Shown: one piece after another, positions 13,283-20,320 of the stretch
Layout of the letters: the number at the start of each line of letters is the position of its first letter
Position numbering within the stretch: the first letter of the stretch is position 1
Assembly: GCA_964471945.1 (NCBI GenBank)
Contig: CAYYIJ010000024.1
Location: forward strand, 1-26,461
Direction of reading: 5' to 3'
Origin: JASEHD01 sp964471945
Lineage (GTDB): Bacteria > Bacteroidota > Ignavibacteria > UBA10030 > SZUA-254
DNA: 26,461 nucleotides
Notes under the pieces: model-generated
Database searches by the model: none
The model's input: only the letters and a program-made list of their open reading frames with translations
Told to the model about the DNA's origin: nothing
Made by a program: the position numbers and the translations under genes

Positions 13283-16122
13283 TAGAAATCCCAACCAAAG
13301 AAAAACTGAGAAAATATACCCGACTGGATTTTTTTAAAATTGTTTTCAACTCGCTTACCAAAGTCATATCGTAAAACGAAAATATTTCCTACATTCAAAC
13401 GAATTCCCCCGCCAACACTTCCGTATGTACTTTCATATTTTTCATCCCATGCACTTCCAACATCAACGAATAAAGCTCCGCGGAACCCAACAAAAGTTAC
13501 ACCAACAAACGGAAATTTAAATGTTAATTGATCGAGGAATGGAAATCGCAGCTCGTGGCTGGTCAGCCATAATTTTTCACCCCGCAATGACCAGCGTTGA
13601 TAACCACGTAAATCCCAGCTTCCTCCCATAAAGAATCGGCGTGATTCTTCTCCATCATTGAAAAACAACCAGAAACGAGACGCATAAGCTGCTCGTCGTG
13701 CAATGCGGAGGTAATAACGATAATCGAAGATGATCGAGTAATAGTTTGCGTGAGAATATTGAATATCCGAGGTATAAGCTAATGTTATATTGAATCTGCT
13801 TCCATCCAATGGACCGCTCGCACCCCAGAGTGAGTTATCATGTACAAAAGAAATCGCATTCGAAAGTAACATCGCCCGGCGTGAACGATCTATATTATTA
13901 TTATATGGAGAAAAAAAACTTTCAACATCTTTTTCTGAATGACTAAGATTCGTTGAAAGACCGACACGCTGAAAATGAGAGAGAGGATGAATGAGCGCAT
14001 AATAACCGCCGAAGGTGCGCTCATAATAATAGAGATCAGGGTCGGTGAGATCGTATCGCCTGCCGCTAAATCGGTAAATACCATAAGCGTATTGAGTGCG
14101 ACGTTCTAAGGAAATCCTCGATAATGCGATGTTAAAACTGGTTAATAGCTCGTCCGAGCTCTGAGCGGTGTTGTAGAGTAAAAAATTATATTGTTCGTTA
14201 CCGAGAAGATCACTGATAGAAAGAAATGCACCACCTGATGTGCCAAATACTGGATCGGTGGATATCTGGCTTTGTGCGATATCGATACTATACTTACCAG
14301 TATATCGTAAGGATTTGACATCGGAAATACCCCTAACCGATTGTGGCTCCCATATTGGTTCTGTAACAAGGATATTTAAAGGTATCACGTTTGTAGATAC
14401 ATCGAGATCCTGATAAAGATTCTTTAGATAACGAATTTGAAATCGGAAATTTTCGAATGAAACAAAAACCAAACTGCTGTCGATCCATATCGGATCGAAT
14501 GCGGCAGTCGTAAAGTGTGTTAACTTTCGCATTTCGGATCCTCGAGCTAGTGTATCAAGCTTCATCAGCCAGATGTTGCGAGCGCCATCGCGGTCGGATG
14601 TAAAAAGAAGCGAGAAACCATCATTTGAAAATTGCGGTGAATAATAATTCTCATTCCCGTATGTCAGATATTGAATTGCATGCGTATTTAAATCGTAAAT
14701 AAATAAGTTATATTTGCCGTTCTTACCCAACGGGGTTCGATCAGATGTGAATATGATTTTATCTCCCAGCGGCGACCAACACGGGTCGCGCTCATCATAG
14801 ACATCGTTAGTAAGACGTAAAAGTGTTTCTCTTTCAGTGTCCCAGATGTAAAGATCATTGTACCCAGATTTATTTACTGCAGTGAGAACGATTTTTTTTC
14901 CCTCTGGTGACCAAGACAAGGAGCCAATAACAACCAGTTCTTTGAAATGGTATGAATTTATAAAGCAATCGTTTATAACATCGTAGAGGTGAAGTGCATC
15001 ATTCTCTCCGCTTTTTGTTACAAAGGCAAGCATTCCATCAGTTGAAATATCTATCTTACTTTGGAACAAGTGAAAGGCTTCCAATTCACCTGTCCTTTCA
15101 CCCTCAACAACGAGTGTTGGTTTTAATTCCTTCCGGTTGATGGTACTATCAAGATTAATCTTGTAAATGCCCGTATACCCTGTTTGGTTGCTAATGAAAT
15201 AAATTTCTCGTTGCATACCATTTTTAAAGTAGGCAGGTTTTGAGTTAAAGCCATCCGCAACAAGCGCTTTTGTAATACCACTTGGTTGATCAGATGTTTC
15301 AAGGATAGGATAATATTTTTTTTTCAATCCATAAATCCATTCCTCGTCGAACTTTTTATAATCAACACCGAGCGTATGTTCAAAAACTTCTTCAAAGTTT
15401 GTTGACTTCCAAATATTTTCCATCAGGAAAAGGATTTTTTCCTGTCCAAATTTTTTATTTATATACTGTAGAATATTTTGACCTTCCTTGTACATCAAAT
15501 ATGTTCCATATATCTTTTCCATATCATTTAACGGAACTAAGTAATTGCTGATTACAGCATCTCGCATCACCATTTCTGCCTGAGTATCCCACTCACTCGC
15601 CCAGAATTCAGCTAATCCTTCAATAAACCATAACGGTGGTAAACGGTCTTGTCTCTGCCGATGGTCGAGGAGAACACGATTGATTTTACTGAGCATGAAA
15701 ACGTGGACCAATTCGTGTCGGATGACGCGCTTAAAATCCCAAAGTGAACCGTTGAAAGGAATAACGACGCGGCCCTTCATAAACTCGAAAAATCCGCCGA
15801 CACCTTCTGGGATAAAACCGGGTGTTACATTCGTTTGTTGAAAATGTAGATGTGAGCTGTAAAATATTAACGGTATCCTGTCAGATATGTTATGAACAAA
15901 TTTCTCTTCCAAGATTTTGTAGCTTTCCTCGGCTAATGAAGCCCCTTGCTCCGCAAGCTCTTTCATCTCAGGATAATAATAAATATCGAAATGATCTGTC
16001 TTTAATACATGCCAATCGAAATTAGTGTACTGAACTTTATTCCGACCGAAGTAGAAGAATTGGGAGAAGGCAGAAGAAAAGCAAAGTATAACAAAAGCAA
16101 TATATAGACAAATGTACTTCAC
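13282..16122 (-). CDS. Metallopeptidase / TolB-like propeller / Omp85-like barrel fusion protein
   Basis: The 946-residue protein has a signal peptide (1-20, cleavage after AFS) and three parts. Residues about 30-270 form a peptidase-MA-like gluzincin domain with H136-E-L-V-H140 and a downstream EGLAE at 168-172 that can supply the third zinc ligand. Residues about 285-590 hold TolB/PD40-type propeller blades (LSWSPEGKKIVL, CWSPLGDKIIFTSDR, FSNDGFSLLFTSDRDG). Residues about 605-946 look like a C-terminal barrel of the BamA/surface-antigen type, with GGSWDLRGY, GSVGGGIRLNVG and a terminal aromatic in FFGWDF. It should sit in the outer membrane with the other domains in the periplasm. No POTRA domains are seen. 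It heads a coupled trio with the lipoprotein and the PEGA protein. Substrate and activity are unknown. Confidence 0.85.
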   Translation of the reverse strand: MKYICLYIAFVILCFSSAFSQFFYFGRNKVQYTNFDWHVLKTDHFDIYYYPEMKELAEQGASLAEESYKILEEKFVHNISDRIPLIFYSSHLHFQQTNVTPGFIPEGVGGFFEFMKGRVVIPFNGSLWDFKRVIRHELVHVFMLSKINRVLLDHRQRQDRLPPLWFIEGLAEFWASEWDTQAEMVMRDAVISNYLVPLNDMEKIYGTYLMYKEGQNILQYINKKFGQEKILFLMENIWKSTNFEEVFEHTLGVDYKKFDEEWIYGLKKKYYPILETSDQPSGITKALVADGFNSKPAYFKNGMQREIYFISNQTGYTGIYKINLDSTINRKELKPTLVVEGERTGELEAFHLFQSKIDISTDGMLAFVTKSGENDALHLYDVINDCFINSYHFKELVVIGSLSWSPEGKKIVLTAVNKSGYNDLYIWDTERETLLRLTNDVYDERDPCWSPLGDKIIFTSDRTPLGKNGKYNLFIYDLNTHAIQYLTYGNENYYSPQFSNDGFSLLFTSDRDGARNIWLMKLDTLARGSEMRKLTHFTTAAFDPIWIDSSLVFVSFENFRFQIRYLKNLYQDLDVSTNVIPLNILVTEPIWEPQSVRGISDVKSLRYTGKYSIDIAQSQISTDPVFGTSGGAFLSISDLLGNEQYNFLLYNTAQSSDELLTSFNIALSRISLERRTQYAYGIYRFSGRRYDLTDPDLYYYERTFGGYYALIHPLSHFQRVGLSTNLSHSEKDVESFFSPYNNNIDRSRRAMLLSNAISFVHDNSLWGASGPLDGSRFNITLAYTSDIQYSHANYYSIIFDYRYYLRIARRAAYASRFWLFFNDGEESRRFFMGGSWDLRGYQRWSLRGEKLWLTSHELRFPFLDQLTFKFPFVGVTFVGFRGALFVDVGSAWDEKYESTYGSVGGGIRLNVGNIFVLRYDFGKRVENNFKKIQSGIFSQFFFGWDF

Positions 16123-16166
16123 ATAGGTGTCGCGATTAAGTTACACCATTTAAAAGTGCTCTTGCT

Positions 16167-16397
16167 TTAACTAACAACAGGGATGCTCAAATTCGTATGT
16201 GGTACTTTGCGAACGAAGATATCCTTTGTCTTAGCATCTATCATTTCCAATGTTGTTGGCTCAAGGAAGACCTCGCCGCATTGTGTGCAACGCTCAACCT
16301 CGAGATTTTCGAATAAGACTACATGTTCACCCCATTGGTGGAAGTAGCGGATCTTTTCCTTAACAAGTTTTCCTTTACAAATATAACATTGTTTCAT
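16167..16397 (-). CDS. YgiT-type zinc finger protein (MqsA-like antitoxin module)
   Basis: The 76-residue protein has two CxxC pairs (CYIC near residues 4-7 and CTQC near 37-40) around a WGEHVVLFENLEVERC core, the pattern of YgiT-type zinc-finger proteins that act as antitoxins or the N-terminal part of MqsA. It ends soon after the zinc finger and lacks the DNA-binding HTH of full MqsA, as many stand-alone members do. It follows the DUF4258 gene by 3 bases, in the usual toxin-then-antitoxin order, with a TAAGGA ribosome site. The finger itself appears intact. Confidence 0.82.
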   Translation of the reverse strand: MKQCYICKGKLVKEKIRYFHQWGEHVVLFENLEVERCTQCGEVFLEPTTLEMIDAKTKDIFVRKVPHTNLSIPVVS

Positions 16398-16400
16398 ATA

Positions 16401-16649
16401 TCATTCCTTACGTTTTCTGTAATTGATCCAGAAATTTTCGTCTGGGACATACACAGTTATTATTACAAGCATTGTGCGATCACCTTGCACGCAGACAATA
16501 TGTATTGGCTTTCCTTCTTTTGTGAAACCTAATACAAGCGCACTTGGACCTCTTTGATCATAATAGCGTTCAAGTTCTGCGTGCAAAGCCAAACGATATT
16601 GACGCTGACGAACCCGTTCTTGAATCCATGAGATTATATCATTGTTCAT
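16401..16649 (-). CDS. DUF4258-family toxin-like protein, internally shortened
   Basis: The 82-residue protein begins like DUF4258 proteins (short helix, then LALHAELER) and ends with the family's second half (GPSALVLGFTKEGKPIHIVC and IITVYVPDENFW). Members that pair with YgiT-type zinc-finger genes usually have about 25-30 residues between these halves, with an acidic helix and an IIEDYP-like strand; here only YYDQR joins them. The frame is intact, so a deletion rather than a frameshift is likely. DUF4258 proteins are thought to be RelE-like RNase toxins, so this one may be inactive. This rests on memory of the family; an alignment would settle it. Confidence 0.72.
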   Translation of the reverse strand: MNNDIISWIQERVRQRQYRLALHAELERYYDQRGPSALVLGFTKEGKPIHIVCVQGDRTMLVIITVYVPDENFWINYRKRKE

Positions 16650-16667
16650 AAGCCTGTCATTACTAAT

Positions 16668-16799
16668 CTATAATATTTGCACAATTTTCAAAACTTCATT
16701 GTACTGGACTTTGTTCTGACCAAAGTAGAAGAATTGAGAAGAAGCAGAGGTAACGAGAAGAAAACAAAAAAGAAAATATCGAAGAACTTTAAATATCAT
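16668..16799 (-). pseudogene. 5' fragment duplicate of the peptidase/Omp85-like fusion gene
   Basis: An ATG at 16799 opens a 43-codon frame that encodes a signal peptide followed by SSQFFYFGQNKVQY, nearly identical to AFSQFFYFGRNKVQY at residues 18-32 of the full gene at 13282-16122. Nucleotide similarity is clear over about 50 bases (16701-16750 against about 16027-16076). Homology ends after VQY, apart from a possible VLK, and the frame stops at 16668. It is the start of a second copy whose body is gone. The toxin-antitoxin pair lies between it and the intact gene. Confidence 0.75.
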
Positions 16800-16842
16800 T
16801 TGTCCATTTCTTTTGTCAAGTATTAATAGTCTTTGCGAGAAT

Positions 16843-16950
16843 GAGGTTGTCTAAAAAGTTGTATTTCGATTGTAGATCGAACTTTAGTTCGAGCAAATCA
16901 GAAAGAAAAAGCGAACTGAAGTTCGCGCTACGAACATTTTGGACAGCCCC
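16843..16950. repeat. MITE-like palindromic repeat with terminal inverted repeats
   Basis: The ends 16843-16858 and 16935-16950 are imperfect inverted repeats (12 of 16 positions match, with GNTGTC-AAAA core). Inside, 16873-16893 pairs with 16911-16931 (about 18 of 21), and each inner arm is itself a small palindrome (CGAACTTTAGTTCG and GCGAACTGAAGTTCGC). The whole can fold into a long hairpin or cruciform. No coding frame is present. I see no clear target-site duplication. It may also end transcription of the restriction operon from the right. Confidence 0.6.
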
Positions 16951-16970
16951 AGACGAAGCAATCTGATAAA

Positions 16971-17201
16971 CTAAGATTGCTCTTCGCACATTTCCGCAGT
17001 AGTATTGACAAGTAACTCTTCTTTTGTAGTACCAAATTCATTGGGATTGTAAACTTCGCCATCTTTGAAGCTATCTTCATTGAACTCTGATACATACCAA
17101 AGCCAAATTACTTTACCTTCACTATCTTTGACTTTCATAGGCTTTAAGAAAGCACCTGTGGTGTAAATAATCGGATCGGAATCAAATAATAGATTTTTCA
17201 T
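16971..17201 (-). CDS. Small hypothetical protein of the restriction operon
   Basis: A 76-residue acidic protein with an ATG start, 22 bases downstream of the restriction endonuclease gene in the same direction. It has a WLWYVSEF segment and an acidic C-terminal half (about 13 Glu/Asp), with no signal peptide, membrane segment or zinc motif. I do not recognise it. Its place suggests a role with, or a passenger on, the restriction-modification cassette. Frame and codon use look ordinary, so it is probably real. Confidence 0.55.
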   Translation of the reverse strand: MKNLLFDSDPIIYTTGAFLKPMKVKDSEGKVIWLWYVSEFNEDSFKDGEVYNPNEFGTTKEELLVNTTAEMCEEQS

Positions 17202-17223
17202 AACGAACTCACAGAAAATTATA

Positions 17224-17952
17224 TTAACTCTTCCTTTGGGAAGAATTGAATTGTACCAATTTTTCCCATTCTATTTTACCATTTACACAAAACTTAACAG
17301 AGAAATCTTGAGTAAATTTATTTATAACCTGAGCATAGGATTCTAAAAATTCTTGGTTCTTTTCTTTTGCCTTGTGTCCAAGTGGTTCTATAATATCTGT
17401 GTATAAATTCTCGTCGCCAGAAATAAATTCCCAGAATTTTTGTCCGCAATACTTAAAGTATTCACCCTTGTCGGGCTTGTTATCTCTACCATAGCAACAG
17501 CCATTTATTGCAACGACATTAAGTTTTGGATTGTTTGTTCTCAAAACTTTCTTGGTTTTGATGAAATCTTCTTTTAGTTTATGCTTTTGTCTGCTATTTC
17601 CCCAATTTGGCCCTGATTTTACTGAAATGATATAATGTATCCCATCTCTACTAAGTTCCAAGTCGATTCCATCGGCAGCTGATTTTCTTCCACCATACTC
17701 TCTTTCGCAAATGAATCTTGCAAGTCCTTCAAGAAAACCTCCGAACATCGTTTCTTCTTGGGACGATAGATATGCATCAAGAATTCCTTTTACAAGATCT
17801 TGTGCAGTCAATATGTTTTTAGCTTTAAAGAGATAAGGATTTTTTCTTCTAAGAACTTTATCTAGGTTCAGCTTTTCCAGACCATTAAGCCTTGATTCAT
17901 GAAAACTTCCAATGTTATTCTCTATGTATTTTACTATTTGTTCACGATCCAT
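17224..17952 (-). CDS. Type II restriction endonuclease, PD-(D/E)XK (PmeII-like)
   Basis: The 242-residue protein has a PD-(D/E)XK core: GIDLELSRDG supplies the acidic residue and ISVKSGPNWGNS the xVK hairpin. Other conserved blocks are KNPYLFKAKN near the N-terminus, EETMFGGFLEGLARF, INGCCYGRD, CGQKFWEFISG and LYTDIIEPLG; I associate this set with PmeII-family type II enzymes, from memory. It should cut a short DNA sequence protected by the methyltransferase immediately upstream (6-base gap). The cut site cannot be read from sequence. All visible motifs are intact, so the enzyme is probably active. Confidence 0.85.
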   Translation of the reverse strand: MDREQIVKYIENNIGSFHESRLNGLEKLNLDKVLRRKNPYLFKAKNILTAQDLVKGILDAYLSSQEETMFGGFLEGLARFICEREYGGRKSAADGIDLELSRDGIHYIISVKSGPNWGNSRQKHKLKEDFIKTKKVLRTNNPKLNVVAINGCCYGRDNKPDKGEYFKYCGQKFWEFISGDENLYTDIIEPLGHKAKEKNQEFLESYAQVINKFTQDFSVKFCVNGKIEWEKLVQFNSSQRKS

Positions 17953-17958
17953 AATATT

Positions 17959-18930
17959 TTATTCCTCTAGTAAGAGATACTCATTCTTCAAATCCCACAG
18001 ACTTGGTTGGAATTTTTCTTTTAGTCTTTCTTCTGCAAGTTTGCAATATTCTTTTACGATGTCGATTCCGATGTAATGACGATTTTGTTCTCTGCACGCA
18101 ACCGCAGTAGTTCCTGACCCAATAAATGGATCAAGAACAATATCGTCTTCTTTAGTAAAGAGTTTGATGAACCACATCGGCAATGAAATAGGGAATGCTG
18201 CACTATGATTTTTATTTGAAGACTCAGTTGCTAAGTGAAGAACGTTCGTAGGATAAACCATTTTACGATTCAACCAATTTGAGATGTTCTTCCCGAAACC
18301 ACTTCGTGTTCTTGATTCATCCCTGATTTTATCTGTCTCGCTTAGTTTACTTAATCTTCTTTCAGCCCAAGAGCCTACGGGAACCATAACAGCTTCTTGA
18401 TACATTTTAAAATGCTTGCTTTTGGTAAAATGTAAACATCTCTCCCAAGCATCACGAAATCTATTGGGCCATTTGCCTGGATACGAATTCTTCTTATGCC
18501 AAATATATTCCTCTGTCCATAGCCAGCCGTGCCTTCTCATTTCTAAGATAAGTTCTAAAACATAGGAACATCGCTCACCATTTTCTGCCTTTTCTTTAAT
18601 ATTCAATATAAATGAACCATCTGCTCTAAGAACTCTTTTCAATTCATCAGCAAAAGGCATGAACCACGAGACATAATTCTCAGGTGAAATTCCGCCGTAA
18701 GTATTCACTCTCCTGTCTGCATAAGGTGGTGACGTAACAATAAGGTTAATACATTCGTCGGGAAAAGATTTCATTATTTTTAGTGCATCACCGCAAATAA
18801 TTGAATCTAGTGGAAGCTTCATTTCATTGTTTGTAATGTATGTTACCGATGGTTCCGATACCCTTGTTTTTTTTTCATGTTGCTTTGCGTACTTGTTCTT
18901 TGGCTTTGTTTTACTGATAGTGTTTTTCAT
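17959..18930 (-). CDS. Site-specific DNA methyltransferase, beta class, probably cytosine-N4
   Basis: The 323-residue protein shows catalytic motif IV TSPPYADRR at about residue 65 and the AdoMet-binding motif I DPFIGSGTTA near residue 268, the order that defines the beta class. SPPY, rather than DPPY, favours N4-cytosine modification, but N6-adenine is not excluded. It should protect host DNA from the endonuclease encoded 6 bases downstream. Its ATG overlaps the stop of the 70-residue gene upstream (ATGA). A lysine-rich N-terminal tail of about 35 residues precedes the core. Confidence 0.92.
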   Translation of the reverse strand: MKNTISKTKPKNKYAKQHEKKTRVSEPSVTYITNNEMKLPLDSIICGDALKIMKSFPDECINLIVTSPPYADRRVNTYGGISPENYVSWFMPFADELKRVLRADGSFILNIKEKAENGERCSYVLELILEMRRHGWLWTEEYIWHKKNSYPGKWPNRFRDAWERCLHFTKSKHFKMYQEAVMVPVGSWAERRLSKLSETDKIRDESRTRSGFGKNISNWLNRKMVYPTNVLHLATESSNKNHSAAFPISLPMWFIKLFTKEDDIVLDPFIGSGTTAVACREQNRHYIGIDIVKEYCKLAEERLKEKFQPSLWDLKNEYLLLEE

Positions 18931-19139
18931 AATCTATTTATCTCTTCAACCATTATTGAATCATTATCAACCATCTCAATTTCTCCCATGCTAAAGCCGA
19001 ACCGCTTTCTGTCGCATGCTTCCGAGGCGTCCTTCGGATCATCTAGATAGTATTCTGCCATGCGTTTCGCTATTTTTCTACTACGTGCACGTACCTCAAC
19101 AACGTAAGCACGGGCTAAAGTCACATTGTATTTTGGCAT
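18927..19139 (-). CDS. Small protein leading the restriction-modification operon
   Basis: The 70-residue protein has an N-terminal strand (MPKYNVTLARAYVVEVRA), a basic helix (SRKIAKRMAEYYL), and an acidic C-terminal part. The beta-alpha pattern recalls small DpnD/PcfM-like proteins, but this is only a resemblance. There is no helix-turn-helix of the classic C (controller) type. It overlaps the methyltransferase start by 4 bases, so it is translationally coupled and probably belongs to the cassette. Function unknown. Confidence 0.6.
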   Translation of the reverse strand: MPKYNVTLARAYVVEVRARSRKIAKRMAEYYLDDPKDASEACDRKRFGFSMGEIEMVDNDSIMVEEINRL

Positions 19140-19207
19140 AATTCTCTTTTATCTACTTCTTCAATCTTAATATTTATTGTACACAAATCCAAAGTCTAAA
19201 ATCCATT

Positions 19208-20257
19208 TCACACTTTTGCTAACTCACTCTTTAAATAATCTATCACTTTCACCGGTGTGGGATCAACCCCGTTGAGGACGGCTAAATAATAGCTAACCCA
19301 ATCGCCTAAATAAATCAGTGAAAAGATTCGAGCCAACAGTGATTTTCCCTCGCTGTGAATTTCAAGAACCTTCGATGCATACTGGTTCACAATACTCTTG
19401 GTTATATCCAGCCGTACTTTTATACGCTCATGATCTTCTTTATCGCGAAGGAAGATTACCGCAATATCCTCCTCCATGATACGGCGTAAAACTTTCCAAC
19501 CAACAAGCTCGTTGTGGTTCATCTCTGGCAGCACATGTCCGAAGGCAAGCTGTTTTGCGTTCTCGGCAATTTGTCCTCGCCACCGAAGGTTAACAATATC
19601 GAATCTATCTGCAGCAGAGTATATAATAGGAAGCTTCATGTAAAGACGTTTTGCAAGCTGGACAGCAGGATTATTTTTGTTTATCGTAGAATAAACTTTC
19701 GATTTCTTTTTAAGTAACGCGATAGTCTCTTTGATGTCCACATTTTTGGATTTAATGATTTTTATCTTTGTAAGAGTAATAAGAATTGGGAAGAAAGAAT
19801 ACCCAAGCGCCATGCGGGGTGGAAAACCTTTTGGGATAGTAATGAGCGGTTGTTTGAATTTTCCTGCCAGCATTGCTGTCTCACCATCAGAACTGATGCA
19901 AAGAACTTTCGCTTTCTTTTTTTTTGCATCGAGATGTGATGCGATTGTTTCTTCCGTGTTGCCAGAATAACTGGAGATAACAACCATAGTTCGTTCATTT
20001 ACGAACTCGGGTAAATAATAATGACGGTTGATGATGATAGGTATTTTCAGTTCCTCGGTAAGATAAGATCGGAGTAAGTCGCCTCCGATTGCGGAACCAC
20101 CTAAACCGGTGATAACAATTTTGTCGATTTGGGAACGCCTGATTGGCGGACTAATTTTTGTCCCAATCTGAACTGCCTCATCAATCTGTTTAGGAAATTC
20201 GATAAGCAGTCTTCGCATATTTGATTTATCATTTCGTTGAATAGAAATCTGATTCAT
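19208..20257 (-). CDS. Bifunctional phosphoglucose/phosphomannose isomerase (SIS family)
   Basis: The protein is a SIS-domain sugar isomerase: GLGGSAIGGDLL and SSYSGNTEET mark the first SIS domain, and AENAKQ, PEMNHNELVGW and the late YLKSELAKV fit the bacterial/archaeal PGI/PMI family that interconverts glucose-6-P, fructose-6-P and mannose-6-P. From the ATG at 20257 it has 349 residues and begins MNQISIQRNDKSNM, which lines up with relatives that contain a KSNM segment near the start. A TTG at 20305 would add 16 residues and sits 15 bases after the ptsI stop; it cannot be excluded. It closes the PTS-linked cluster. Confidence 0.9.
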   Translation of the reverse strand: MNQISIQRNDKSNMRRLLIEFPKQIDEAVQIGTKISPPIRRSQIDKIVITGLGGSAIGGDLLRSYLTEELKIPIIINRHYYLPEFVNERTMVVISSYSGNTEETIASHLDAKKKKAKVLCISSDGETAMLAGKFKQPLITIPKGFPPRMALGYSFFPILITLTKIKIIKSKNVDIKETIALLKKKSKVYSTINKNNPAVQLAKRLYMKLPIIYSAADRFDIVNLRWRGQIAENAKQLAFGHVLPEMNHNELVGWKVLRRIMEEDIAVIFLRDKEDHERIKVRLDITKSIVNQYASKVLEIHSEGKSLLARIFSLIYLGDWVSYYLAVLNGVDPTPVKVIDYLKSELAKV

Positions 20258-20320
20258 ATACTTTAGTTTTGTTATTGATGATTGATTGCCTGAAATAGAT
20301 TCCAAGCTCAGGGAAATATT

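Noticed and set aside
13283..13294. TTG start for the PQQ lipoprotein inside the upstream gene
   Set aside because: The ATG at 13282 overlaps the upstream TAA in the common TAATG form and gives a proper short lipoprotein signal.
16123..16166. Short GGTGT/ACACC dyad before the Omp85-like gene
   Set aside because: Only five pairs with a long loop; such dyads are expected by chance in AT-rich DNA.
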